From Maribacter hydrothermalis (GTDB lineage Bacteria > Bacteroidota > Bacteroidia > Flavobacteriales > Flavobacteriaceae): 64,000 bases of DNA. The stretch is taken from the NCBI RefSeq assembly GCF_001913155.1, contig NZ_CP018760.1, forward strand, positions 1,364,001-1,428,000. Direction: 5' to 3'. Positions 27,167 to 36,158 of this stretch are shown piece by piece (position 1 is the stretch's first letter; every line of letters begins with the position of its first letter). The notes under the pieces were generated by a model. That model saw nothing but the letters and a program-made list of their open reading frames with translations, had not been told where the DNA came from and ran no database searches. Position numbers and translations under genes: made by a program.

Positions 27167-29284
27167 CTAGTAAAAAGTAGCTCGTTTATCTTCAATTTTA
27201 GCCGCATCTTTCAAAGCATTATATACAGACGTATTTACACGACCAGCTGCTGCTGTTTTTAATCCGTTCGCATAAACACTATAATTATCTAATTTAGGAG
27301 CTTCCGTTTTCTTAACGATTTCAATTTTGAAGATACCTGTATTTCCTTCAATTAATCCAGAAGTAGCTCCTGCAGCCATGCCGTAAGCAGTACCTACAAC
27401 AACTGGCTCACTACCAGCACCAGGAATAGTTGGTGACTTAACCGTAAGCGCCGACGCATTTGATACCGTTACATTATTATCAGAAGCAATAGTACTCATA
27501 TCTTTTCCTTTATTAGCCGCCATTATTTGAGCCGCTTTACGCTCTCTTCTAATAAGAGGAAGAACCAATACCGATGCATCTTCAGCACTCATTACCCCTT
27601 CTGTATAAATTCCTGTAAGCTGCACAACGGCATACCCATTATTGATATTAAATCTCTTAATATCCCCAACTTCGGTATCTCCATTGAAAGCCCATTGTAC
27701 TATATTTCTTTGATTTGTTAACCCTGGTAGATTTTCATCTAAGGCTTTTATCTTATTAACGGGACGAACTACATATTCATCTTTCTTTGCTAAAGTTGAG
27801 AATGCACTTTCATCATCGGTTGTTTCCATTTCAAACTTTGTAGCCTTAGTGAACAACGTATTGATAGTTTCTTCTGATGCTACTATTTCTCTTGAAACTG
27901 TTGCAATCTGTACTACATCTTCCTTGTCATCTATTTTAATTACATGAAATCCAAAATCGGTTTCTACTAAACCTATTGCATCTACATCATTATTAAAGGC
28001 AAAATCATTGAATTTAGGTACCATTACTCCTCTTTGGAAATACCCTAAATCTCCTCCTTGTGGTGCTGAAGGTCCGTCTGAATTATCTCTTGCCAATTCT
28101 GAAAATACCACGCCAGATTTTTTAGCTTCTTTCAATAACTCTTTTGCTTTCGCTTCAGCTTCTTCTTTAGTTCTAGTCACCTCAGGATTTGCCCTAGTAG
28201 CACCAGTATAGGCCAATAATATATGACTAGCTTTTACAGACCCATTAGATTTTCGACCAATCATTTTAGAAATCTTATAAGAATCTCCATCTTTATATGG
28301 TCCGTAAATTTGGCCTACATTTAAACTCATAAGCGTATCTGCAACACTAGAAGGTAAATTCTTTTTAGCCTTATAAATGGTATCAAATTTAGTATCAGAA
28401 TTCCTGTCTAAAAAAGCGGTCACATCAGTGGTGTTGCGAAACCCTTTTATAGTATCGTTACGATCTGTTTGATTATTGTATTCAACAGTATCCTCTAAAA
28501 GTTTAGTAATCGCATCTTTTATGGCCGACTCGTCAGCTGCTGAAGGTTTTTCCTCAAAATAAACATATTGTAAATCTCTTGCAGGATCTTGCTTATATTC
28601 TTCTTTATGGTCATTTACATAATCAGCAATTTCGCTTTTAGTTACCGTAATAGTACTATCCGCTATTGACGAATAGGGTACTCTTACGTACTTAATATCC
28701 ATTTTCTCATTTGCCAACTTATAATCTAACTCTCCTTCTTTCAACGTTGCACCTACGCCAGACTTTACCATGTTAAAATAAGTCTGTTCTTTTGCTAACT
28801 GAATGATTTCATTTTCAGTTTGTAACCAAGCTTCATATTGAGCTGGGTTATTCACTTTCCAATCTGCAACAGTTTGTTTAAAGATATTAGGATCAAACTG
28901 CCCATTTTGATTTTGAAATTCAGGGTTTTGAGCATACCCGGTAGTACGCAGAAAATCAACAATTTGATCTTGCTCTATACCAATACCTAAATCTTCAAAT
29001 TGCTCCCCTAGCACATACTTTCTAATTGTATTATCCCATACTTGGTTAACTACCTGCATAGATGAAGCTGTTGGACCAACTCTTCTTGAAGCGGTTTCAA
29101 CTTCTTGTCTAAATTCATCTATAGAAATATCCTCTCCATTAATTTCCGCAACGGACGAACCTACTTTTTCACCTCCAAAATTGCTACTGGTAAAAACACC
29201 AGAAATAACAAATGCAAAAAGCGCTAAACCTATAATTAAGATCAACACCGTGGTGCGTTTTCTTATATTTTCTAATACTGCCAT
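27167..29284 (-). CDS. PpiD-like membrane-anchored peptidylprolyl isomerase
   Basis: Periplasmic folding factor, 705 residues. An N-terminal helix (about 12-30, TTVLILIIGLALFAFVISGVF) anchors it, followed by a SurA-N-type chaperone region. A parvulin rotamase domain (about 345-455) has ASHILLAY, FSELARDNSDGPSAPQGGDLG and FGFHVIKI. A long C-terminal chaperone-like region ends in TFY. It is the last gene of the leftward series coming from coaX, but a 110-bp gap separates it from the CNNM gene. Confidence 0.9.
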   Translation of the reverse strand: MAVLENIRKRTTVLILIIGLALFAFVISGVFTSSNFGGEKVGSSVAEINGEDISIDEFRQEVETASRRVGPTASSMQVVNQVWDNTIRKYVLGEQFEDLGIGIEQDQIVDFLRTTGYAQNPEFQNQNGQFDPNIFKQTVADWKVNNPAQYEAWLQTENEIIQLAKEQTYFNMVKSGVGATLKEGELDYKLANEKMDIKYVRVPYSSIADSTITVTKSEIADYVNDHKEEYKQDPARDLQYVYFEEKPSAADESAIKDAITKLLEDTVEYNNQTDRNDTIKGFRNTTDVTAFLDRNSDTKFDTIYKAKKNLPSSVADTLMSLNVGQIYGPYKDGDSYKISKMIGRKSNGSVKASHILLAYTGATRANPEVTRTKEEAEAKAKELLKEAKKSGVVFSELARDNSDGPSAPQGGDLGYFQRGVMVPKFNDFAFNNDVDAIGLVETDFGFHVIKIDDKEDVVQIATVSREIVASEETINTLFTKATKFEMETTDDESAFSTLAKKDEYVVRPVNKIKALDENLPGLTNQRNIVQWAFNGDTEVGDIKRFNINNGYAVVQLTGIYTEGVMSAEDASVLVLPLIRRERKAAQIMAANKGKDMSTIASDNNVTVSNASALTVKSPTIPGAGSEPVVVGTAYGMAAGATSGLIEGNTGIFKIEIVKKTEAPKLDNYSVYANGLKTAAAGRVNTSVYNALKDAAKIEDKRATFY

Positions 29285-29394
29285 TCTAATTAACGTTTAA
29301 AATAATCGTTTGTGGTTATTGGGAGGCAAAACTACCATTTTTAATTGAAATAATAAAAACTAAAAAGCCTCCTATTTTAATGATTGATACATCG

Positions 29395-30681
29395 TTATTC
29401 TTCTGCCAAAAGTTCTACGGACACTAAATCTATTTTAGTATTGGAAACTTCTAACACCGTAAATTTATAGTGCTCTATAACAAGCTCTACTTCTTTATCT
29501 GGTATTTCGCCCAATGTATGTACCAAAAGCCCTCCTAAAGTCTCGAATTCGTCTGATACAGGTAAATTTAATTTGTAATTTTCGTTGATGTAATCTACTT
29601 CTAAACGAGCTGAAAAAAGAAAATTTCGATCATCAACCTGTTCTTCTCTTAAATCGGTAGTATCATGTTCATCTTCAATTTCACCAAAAAGTTCTTCTAC
29701 AATATCCTCAACAGTAACCAAACCGGAAGTTCCACCATACTCATCTAATACAACGGCTATACTTTTACGCTTCTTCATTAGTGTATTTAGCACATCTTGT
29801 ATCAACATAGTTTCTGGAACAAATTCTACGGGCAATAAAATACTTTTAATGGTCTTTGGTTTCTTAAACAATTCGTAAGAATGTATGTACCCTATAACAT
29901 TATCTACGGTATCATTATAGACCAAAATTTTAGAATACCCCGTTTCGGTGAAAATTTTTGCTAAATTCTTCGGCGTTTCGTGCATTTCAACAGCCACTAT
30001 TTCGGTTCTAGGCACCATTACCTCACGCGCTTTTACGGCGGCAAATTCCAAAGCATTCTGAAATATTTGAATTTCGGTATCGACCTCATCCTCAGCCTCT
30101 ACAGTTTCCATTTGCTCCGTTATATAATCACCCAATTCTAATTTACTAAATGCCAACTGCACTTCGTCTCCAGAGGTTCTAAAGATATACTTCAGTATTA
30201 AATCTGAAATCCAAATGATAAAATCCGAAATAAATGAAAACAAAATGTAAAATAAAAACGCAGGTATTGCCAATAACTTCAATAAACTATTTGCATAAAT
30301 CTGAAATAGAACCTTAGGCAGAAATTCTGCAGTAATTAATATTACAAATGTTGAAATTAGGGTTTGAGTTAAAAGACTAAATTCTGTAATCAAAATCTTT
30401 AAAATTGCATTTTCAGGTGCCATTCCTGTAAACCAATTCATAAGAATTTCACCCATAAACAAGCCATAGATAACCAATGCTATATTGTTACCTATTAACA
30501 TGGTAGCTATAAACTTTGATGGTTTTTTTGTAAGCCTAGTAAGCACCATAGCTAAAAAACCATCTTGCTTTTTCTCTATTTCAATATGTATTTTATTTGC
30601 AGAAATAAATGCAATCTCCATTCCTGAAAAGAAAGCCGAAAAAATTAATGAGAGAATTATTATAATACCAGCTGTACCCAC
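29395..30681 (-). CDS. CNNM/CBS-pair transporter-associated protein (hemolysin family)
   Basis: Integral membrane protein of 428 residues. The N-terminal DUF21/CNNM domain (about 1-185) contains four hydrophobic segments and FSGMEIAFISANKIHIE. Tandem CBS domains (REVMVPRTEIVAVE; KRKSIAVVLDEYGGTSGLVTVEDIVEELFGEIEDE) and a CorC_HlyC domain follow. The family includes Mg2+ and Co2+ transporters, and GldE-type gliding proteins share this layout; I cannot choose between these. Its ATG overlaps the stop of the upstream 72-residue gene. Confidence 0.88.
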   Translation of the reverse strand: MGTAGIIIILSLIFSAFFSGMEIAFISANKIHIEIEKKQDGFLAMVLTRLTKKPSKFIATMLIGNNIALVIYGLFMGEILMNWFTGMAPENAILKILITEFSLLTQTLISTFVILITAEFLPKVLFQIYANSLLKLLAIPAFLFYILFSFISDFIIWISDLILKYIFRTSGDEVQLAFSKLELGDYITEQMETVEAEDEVDTEIQIFQNALEFAAVKAREVMVPRTEIVAVEMHETPKNLAKIFTETGYSKILVYNDTVDNVIGYIHSYELFKKPKTIKSILLPVEFVPETMLIQDVLNTLMKKRKSIAVVLDEYGGTSGLVTVEDIVEELFGEIEDEHDTTDLREEQVDDRNFLFSARLEVDYINENYKLNLPVSDEFETLGGLLVHTLGEIPDKEVELVIEHYKFTVLEVSNTKIDLVSVELLAEE

Positions 30682-30899
30682 TATTGGTTTTTATTATCAC
30701 GCTTTCGCTGTTCAAATTTTTTCCTATAATTTCTTCTAAATAAAAACATGCCTAAAGAGACTGCCGCAAAGAAGAAGTAAAAATATACCTTACTGTCTTC
30801 TGAACTCCAATCAGAATTCCAATCTGTAAAAATTTTATAAATTGAAAAACCTGCTACTATAACATATATATACTCGGTATACCTTAAAATATTAATCAT
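30681..30899 (-). CDS. Small membrane protein, function unknown
   Basis: A 72-residue protein with two hydrophobic segments (about 8-24 and 40-56) and a basic tail (RRNYRKKFEQRKRDNKNQ). No family recognised. It overlaps lptC by 8 bp and the CNNM gene by 1 bp, so it is a genuine member of this operon rather than a chance frame. Confidence 0.75.
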   Translation of the reverse strand: MINILRYTEYIYVIVAGFSIYKIFTDWNSDWSSEDSKVYFYFFFAAVSLGMFLFRRNYRKKFEQRKRDNKNQ

Positions 30900-31503
30900 T
30901 TTCTTCTTCTTTATCTTCTTTTATCATCATTAGACCATACGTTTTGTGTGCATTTAAAAACTTAAGGTCTCTTTGAATATCCATACCTTCACCATCCATT
31001 ACAGTACCATCATCTGGATTGGTAAAGGTAAACTTCTCTTGTGTAAATGCCCATTGATTATCACGATCATAATACAATTGGGTGGTTTCTAATTTTTTAC
31101 CATCATCACCCATTATGCGCACATTACCTTGCAAATCTACAATAGAAGTAGCGGAATACAATACTCCATAATCTGCCTCTATCGTAGTTTTTTCATTTTT
31201 TTCATTAAACATTTCCACCAGCAAACCTTCTGGAAATGTTTGATATGGAAAAGAAAGTTGGTCAAAATCATTACGAATAGGCCCCGACAATATCGCCAAA
31301 ACCTTAGAAGACCCAACATCTTCCGCATCTAATTTATCTGGTGTTTCAGTATAGGTAAGCACAAAATCCTCTACTACTCCACGAGGGTAAATTTTCTTAG
31401 CAGCCTCATCGCCTACTCGCTTATAATTATCGTTACAAGATAAAAAAAGCATTGCCGTGGTACATACCATGGCAATGCTTTTGTAATTAAAGATTTGTAT
31501 CAT
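30892..31503 (-). CDS. lptC: LPS export protein LptC (lipoprotein form)
   Basis: Periplasmic component of the LPS transport bridge. The 203-residue protein has a signal peptide ending in AMLFLSCND, giving a lipid anchor instead of the transmembrane helix of proteobacterial LptC. An OstA-like beta-jellyroll follows (ADYGVLYSATSIVDLQGNVRIMGDDGKKLETTQLYYD), ending in MDGEGMDIQRDLKFLNAHKTYGLM. It lies 5 bp downstream of the TPR gene. Confidence 0.88.
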   Translation of the reverse strand: MIQIFNYKSIAMVCTTAMLFLSCNDNYKRVGDEAAKKIYPRGVVEDFVLTYTETPDKLDAEDVGSSKVLAILSGPIRNDFDQLSFPYQTFPEGLLVEMFNEKNEKTTIEADYGVLYSATSIVDLQGNVRIMGDDGKKLETTQLYYDRDNQWAFTQEKFTFTNPDDGTVMDGEGMDIQRDLKFLNAHKTYGLMMIKEDKEEEND

Positions 31504-31508
31504 TTTTA

Positions 31509-32882
31509 CTATAACGATGGCACTTTTACACTACCACCAGCCCAACAAGAAAAAGAAACTGTTTTGCCAGCCATACCTGAACTGAATATCATTTCTTTAG
31601 ATGGTGCTTTTGCACTATAGCTATTTGCAGCTTGACTTGCAGAACCACTCAAAGAAGGATCTACTCTTCCCGCTTGTCTAGCCATATCCGCTGCTTTCCA
31701 GTAAATAGCTCTTTTTTCGAAAGGAGTGCTTCCACAATCGTTGGCACTCGTAGCATAAAGATTAGCAATCAACAAATAAGCACGACCGTTTGCAGGGTTT
31801 GCATCAATAGCTTTCTGTGCATAACTACGAGCAGTAGACTTGCTACCTTTTCTTTTGTTGATGACAGCAACTTTATAAGCTATCTTAGATTTTTTGTCAT
31901 TATCGGTCTCCAAAGACAATGCTTTATCGAAATCTGCAAGTGCTGCTTGCGTATCACCGTTTTTCATTTTTAAAGTTCCACCATATACATATGCATCAGC
32001 AGATGGATCTAGTTTTAATTGAGCTTCAAATAATTTCTGGAACATTGGATCATCTGTACATTCTTTATTGAACATAAGTCCTACCGCTCTTTTTACCCAA
32101 ACAACATCACCTTTTTTCTCCTCAAAACTCTTTTCATATAAAGGAATAAGATTTCCACAATCCGCCAAAGGACCTAATTTAGAATCTATACTACCTGCAA
32201 TCTTACCATAAACCTCAGAATAAGAATTGTAAGATTTTAAACGAGATTTTTCTTTTGAAGTCAATGTACCCGCCTCTTCTTTAGGAAGCAACTTTGCTAT
32301 TTGACCTGTTAATTTTTCGTTTTCGCCTTCTATTTTTTCGGTTACAGCATCATATACATCAAATACTTCTTGCAAATCTTTTGAACCTGCCTTATTTAGG
32401 TCCACCAAACTTGAAAAATAAATGTATAATGCTTTTGGATTTTTAAAGTTAGCCTGATCCTTTGTGAAAGCATCACTTAACATACCGTACATTTCAGCAT
32501 CGTCGGCCATTTTATTATCATACTTTACCATCGCCTTATCTACCATGGTCTCACCGATTGAAGTCTTAGATGCAAAATGCTTTAACTTATTGTCATAAAG
32601 ACCCATCAATTCATTGACAAACTTTCCCTTGTCAGCAGCTGATGCCTTTTCTATTTTATCATTAAGTATACGCTCACCATAAACATAGATAGCGTTATTT
32701 AGCTGAGGACAAGTTTCATAAACCATTTTCCATGGCTCATACGCAGCCTCATAATTTTTAACTTTTGCATGTTCAGAAAATATGGAAAGATTCGTCATAC
32801 ATTCAGGATTTTGCGCCTGTGCATTACTTACCCCCATCATTCCTAGGAACATTATTGCCGTGAAGTAAAGTTTCGATTTCAT
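31509..32882 (-). CDS. Exported tetratricopeptide-repeat protein
   Basis: A 457-residue secreted protein with signal peptide (to about residue 23, NAQA). Helical repeats run through the mature part; the clearest TPRs are about 295-375 (DAYVYGGTLKMKNGDTQAALADFDKAL; SYAQKAIDANPANGRAYLLIANLYA). Probably a periplasmic or outer-membrane-associated scaffold. It sits between an outer-membrane protein gene and lptC in a conserved-looking envelope operon; exact role unknown. Confidence 0.8.
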   Translation of the reverse strand: MKSKLYFTAIMFLGMMGVSNAQAQNPECMTNLSIFSEHAKVKNYEAAYEPWKMVYETCPQLNNAIYVYGERILNDKIEKASAADKGKFVNELMGLYDNKLKHFASKTSIGETMVDKAMVKYDNKMADDAEMYGMLSDAFTKDQANFKNPKALYIYFSSLVDLNKAGSKDLQEVFDVYDAVTEKIEGENEKLTGQIAKLLPKEEAGTLTSKEKSRLKSYNSYSEVYGKIAGSIDSKLGPLADCGNLIPLYEKSFEEKKGDVVWVKRAVGLMFNKECTDDPMFQKLFEAQLKLDPSADAYVYGGTLKMKNGDTQAALADFDKALSLETDNDKKSKIAYKVAVINKRKGSKSTARSYAQKAIDANPANGRAYLLIANLYATSANDCGSTPFEKRAIYWKAADMARQAGRVDPSLSGSASQAANSYSAKAPSKEMIFSSGMAGKTVSFSCWAGGSVKVPSL

Positions 32883-32922
32883 TTTTTTCTCTTTTTAAAG
32901 TGGTTAATGTACTAAATTTTTA

Positions 32923-34209
32923 TTAATTGATTTTTCTTTTCTGGAACCAACGATCATTTAATGAGAGTCCTACATTAAATTTAAAATAACTCTCTTCTAT
33001 TAAGTTAGCCCTTGTAGTTCCTTTTTTTCCAAATTCAAAACCTAAATTTAGATTCGAGAAACTTCTACCCAGTGGTAAGCCTAATCCAAAAGTTATGCCA
33101 AAGTTATTTATATCAACATCATTGACCAGCATCCCTGTTTTATCCAAACGTAATCCTGCACGGTAAGTAACTCGTTTAAAGTAATTTGTGAATGAATCGT
33201 GGTCTGGAGTAAAAAATGCTCCTAGGGCATATGAACTTGCATCTTCATACTGTACACTATCCGCGCCTAAAAAAGTATTTTCAAAAGCACTCATACCTTG
33301 AAAACTATATTCAGCACCTACGAACCACTTTAAGTCTTCTCCATAACCAATACCTAATGTTGTTGTGGTCGGAATCTTCAACTCTGTGTTTCTTAGATTT
33401 TGAGAAGCTAAATTAACTTCTACCTCTTCTATATTATTACCGGTAGCAACTGAAAACGAACCTATTTGTCTATCATTTTCCGCAACTAGATTTCCTTGCG
33501 TATTTATGCGTACAGACGAATGAAATCTATATTTATCTTTTATAATAGGAGTATAATTTAAGGCATAATTAAAATCGAACCCATTAATTCTAGAAGTTCG
33601 CCTATCGAAAGTCCCAAATTGAATTCCATCTATTTGCTGTAAACGTTCACTTTCTAATGTGCCAAAATTAAAATTAATAGTTGCTCCAACACTTAAGTCT
33701 TTTATAATCTCGTACCCTACAGAGTAAAAAACCCTATTTAAACCACCTTGACCGGCATAAAGATTCGTTAAAGAACCTTCTGCTGTAGTTTTCTCATCCA
33801 TTAAATTATAGCCTACAGAAGTATAGGGCATAATTCCAAATCCCATACCAAGCCCTTTACCAACACTAAAACCTAATGCTAAATAATCGAAGCTAGTTAT
33901 TGAACTTTTCTCTTCTTCGAAGAAACTTTTTAGTTGATATTGTTTATTAGATACCCCAGCGGTATAGGTCACAAGACCTTCTTTATCCATAATCTGCAAT
34001 CCAAGTTTACCGTAAGCTGCCGGGTTATTTAAATTAAGATGGATACTATCTGCGTACACGCCAATGCCTCCCATCATTTGATTTTCTACCGTACTTACGT
34101 TCTTTAAATCACCAATTCCAAAAAAAGAATAGGGAGAAACGGTACCATCTTGAGCGTACATTCCTATTGTGGATATGTATACAATTGCAATTACAATTTT
34201 TTTGATCAT
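32923..34209 (-). CDS. Outer-membrane beta-barrel protein
   Basis: A 428-residue exported protein: signal peptide MIKKIVIAIVYISTIGMYAQ, then PYSFFGIGDLKNVSTVENQMMGGIGVYADS, a pattern of FadL/PorV-like Bacteroidota outer-membrane proteins. Many amphipathic strands follow and the C-terminus is FNVGLSLNDRWFQKRKIN. Substrate or partner unknown. It begins immediately after the coaX stop, and is followed by the TPR protein and lptC, suggesting envelope biogenesis. Confidence 0.75.
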   Translation of the reverse strand: MIKKIVIAIVYISTIGMYAQDGTVSPYSFFGIGDLKNVSTVENQMMGGIGVYADSIHLNLNNPAAYGKLGLQIMDKEGLVTYTAGVSNKQYQLKSFFEEEKSSITSFDYLALGFSVGKGLGMGFGIMPYTSVGYNLMDEKTTAEGSLTNLYAGQGGLNRVFYSVGYEIIKDLSVGATINFNFGTLESERLQQIDGIQFGTFDRRTSRINGFDFNYALNYTPIIKDKYRFHSSVRINTQGNLVAENDRQIGSFSVATGNNIEEVEVNLASQNLRNTELKIPTTTTLGIGYGEDLKWFVGAEYSFQGMSAFENTFLGADSVQYEDASSYALGAFFTPDHDSFTNYFKRVTYRAGLRLDKTGMLVNDVDINNFGITFGLGLPLGRSFSNLNLGFEFGKKGTTRANLIEESYFKFNVGLSLNDRWFQKRKIN

Positions 34210-34938
34210 TTAGTGCTTGTTGTATTCTAGCAAGTAATTAAGCCCTTTCAGGAGAAATTTAGAATCCGCAAATATGGTATTTTTTAATCGTTTAGACAAA
34301 AATAGTGCATCACCTCCTGTTAAAATAATTGTTAAATCTTTAAAACGACCTTTATAAAGATCAATGACACCGTCTATTTCATGGCTTACCCCATAAACTA
34401 CACCACTATGTATACAATTCTCTGTTGTATTCCCAATATAATCCAAAAGCTCTTTTTTTTCGAGTAAAGGTAACTTTGCGGTCTGATCGTGCATGGCGTT
34501 ATATCTCATTTGCACTCCTGGCGAAATGGCTCCTCCTAAATACTCATCAAAATCATTGACCATATCATAGGTTATACAAGTACCTGCATCAATCACCAAT
34601 ATATTACTATGTGGTTTATAATAAAAAGCCGCCGTTGCCAAAGCCAAACGATCCACACCCAATGTTTGTGGTGAGGCATATGAGTTCTTAAATGGAACTT
34701 TTGAAGCATTTGAAAGCTCATAAAAATCACAAAAAACAGCCATAATATTAATTTGCTCCTTAGAAAGCGAACCAACACTAGAAATTATTGCTGATTTTAT
34801 TTGGGGGAAATCTTTGAACGTTTTCTTAACTGCCTCCACAAAATCGTACGTAGCAACAGTCTCTAAATGAATGATTTCCGCTTTTTTAAATATCGCCAAC
34901 TTTACCTTGGTATTGCCGGCATCAATGATCAAATTCAT
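34210..34938 (-). CDS. coaX: Type III pantothenate kinase
   Basis: Phosphorylates pantothenate, the first step of coenzyme A synthesis. The 242-residue protein shows the N-terminal phosphate-binding IIDAGNTKVKLAIF, TLGVDRLALATAA, the second ASKHA motif LVIDAGTCITYDMV, and GGAISPGVQMRYNAMH. Length and motif order are those of CoaX. It is the first gene of a leftward operon leading to lptC and the CNNM protein. Confidence 0.94.
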   Translation of the reverse strand: MNLIIDAGNTKVKLAIFKKAEIIHLETVATYDFVEAVKKTFKDFPQIKSAIISSVGSLSKEQINIMAVFCDFYELSNASKVPFKNSYASPQTLGVDRLALATAAFYYKPHSNILVIDAGTCITYDMVNDFDEYLGGAISPGVQMRYNAMHDQTAKLPLLEKKELLDYIGNTTENCIHSGVVYGVSHEIDGVIDLYKGRFKDLTIILTGGDALFLSKRLKNTIFADSKFLLKGLNYLLEYNKH

Positions 34939-34988
34939 GTTACAAAGATTAAAAATTAAAAAAACAATTCGCTTTTTTTGTGAATTAG

Positions 34989-35019
34989 TTTGTAAATCAT
35001 AAAATTGAAATTATATTTG
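34989..35019 (+). promoter_or_regulatory. Promoter of tRNA-Phe
   Basis: TTTG (34989-34992), 19 bp, then TATATTTG (35012-35019): a full match to the Bacteroidetes TTTG / TAnnTTTG promoter with standard spacing. The tRNA begins 19 bp after the -7 box. Confidence 0.75.
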
Positions 35020-35038
35020 CAGCCGCTTACAGCGACAT

Positions 35039-35111
35039 GGTGCCTTAGCTCAGTTGGTAGAGCAATGGACTGAAAATCCATGTGTCCCTGGTTCGATTCC
35101 TGGAGGCACCA
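35039..35111 (+). tRNA. tRNA-Phe (GAA)
   Basis: A 73-base cloverleaf. The acceptor GGTGCCT pairs with AGGCACC, the D stem is GCTC/GAGC, the anticodon stem ATGGA/TCCAT has loop CTGAAAA (anticodon GAA at 35072-35074), and the T stem CCTGG/CCTGG has loop TTCGATT. Discriminator A at 35111; the CCA end is not encoded (CAA follows). A promoter precedes it and a hairpin terminator follows. Confidence 0.97.
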
Positions 35112-35116
35112 CAATA

Positions 35117-35145
35117 AATCCTTACTTAACCGTAAGGATTTTTTT
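35117..35145 (+). terminator. Intrinsic terminator of tRNA-Phe
   Basis: AATCCTTAC (35117-35125) pairs with GTAAGGATT (35132-35140) around a 6-base loop. The T-run at 35139-35145 follows. Confidence 0.85.
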
Positions 35146-35186
35146 GTTTTAATACCTATCTTTCAAATTACGAAAATATATAGGTT

Positions 35187-36158
35187 GTGTTACAAATTAG
35201 CAAGGACAGTACATTTATTTCTATTCAAAATTATCTAAACTCTAAAGACTGGCTGAAAGACAATGAGCAAATCAATGGTATTTCTAAAGCTGGCGAGGGT
35301 AATATGAACGTAGTTCTGCGCATTACTACAAATCTTCGATCTTTTATTATAAAACAATCTCGACCATTTGTTCAAAAATACCAGAATATTCCTGCACCAA
35401 TAGAACGTATTGCAGTTGAAAACACATTCTATAATGCTATTCAAGATAATACTATAAACGCACACCTACCTAATATCATTGGTTTTGATGCCGAAACCTA
35501 TATTCTTGTGATGGAAGATATAGGCGATTGCGATGACATGACTTTTATTTATGCGCAAAAACATATTAGTAACAAGCAGTTTAAAACACTCATCAAAATT
35601 AGTCATCAAATACACAGTACTACACCGCCAAGTAGTTTTCCTGACAATTTTGAAATGCGCAAATTAAATCATCAACACATTTTCATATTACCCTATTTAC
35701 TGGATAATGGCTTCTCTTTAGATGATATACAACCCGGATTACAAGAATTATCCATGGCCTACAAAAACAATAATTTACTTACTAATGAAATTACCCGTAT
35801 GGGTGAAAAATACCTTTCTAAGGGCGATACGCTGTTACATGGTGATTACTATCCTGGTAGCTGGATGTCTAAAAACGAGCATATATACATTATCGACCCC
35901 GAATTCGGATTCGTAGGTTTTAAAGAATTTGACCTCGGTGTAATGGCAGCCCATTTAGTTATTGCTACGCATGATATATCTTACATTGAAAAAATTGAAG
36001 ATTATTATCCTGCTAAAATTGATGCGCATTTACTCAAAAAAATTGCCGGAATCGAGATAATGAGAAGATTAATTGGTTTGGCTCAATTACCTATTAACAA
36101 AACTCTTGAAGAGAAAGATGCATTATTAACAATGGCCAAAAATTTAATTTTATTATGA
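35187..36158 (+). CDS. Phosphotransferase of the methylthioribose kinase / APH type
   Basis: Protein-kinase-fold small-molecule kinase of 323 residues. It has GEGNMNVVLRI (glycine-rich loop), FIIKQSRPFVQKY (lysine), LVMEDIGD (hinge), LLHGDYYPGSWM (catalytic loop, Asp) and IIDPEFGFVGFKEFDLGVM (metal-binding Asp). These resemble 5-methylthioribose kinase, but the substrate is not proven. The frame starts with GTG at 35187, 42 bp after the tRNA terminator. The gene ends in an ATGA overlap with the ADP-ribosylglycohydrolase gene. Confidence 0.78.
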   Translation: MLQISKDSTFISIQNYLNSKDWLKDNEQINGISKAGEGNMNVVLRITTNLRSFIIKQSRPFVQKYQNIPAPIERIAVENTFYNAIQDNTINAHLPNIIGFDAETYILVMEDIGDCDDMTFIYAQKHISNKQFKTLIKISHQIHSTTPPSSFPDNFEMRKLNHQHIFILPYLLDNGFSLDDIQPGLQELSMAYKNNNLLTNEITRMGEKYLSKGDTLLHGDYYPGSWMSKNEHIYIIDPEFGFVGFKEFDLGVMAAHLVIATHDISYIEKIEDYYPAKIDAHLLKKIAGIEIMRRLIGLAQLPINKTLEEKDALLTMAKNLILL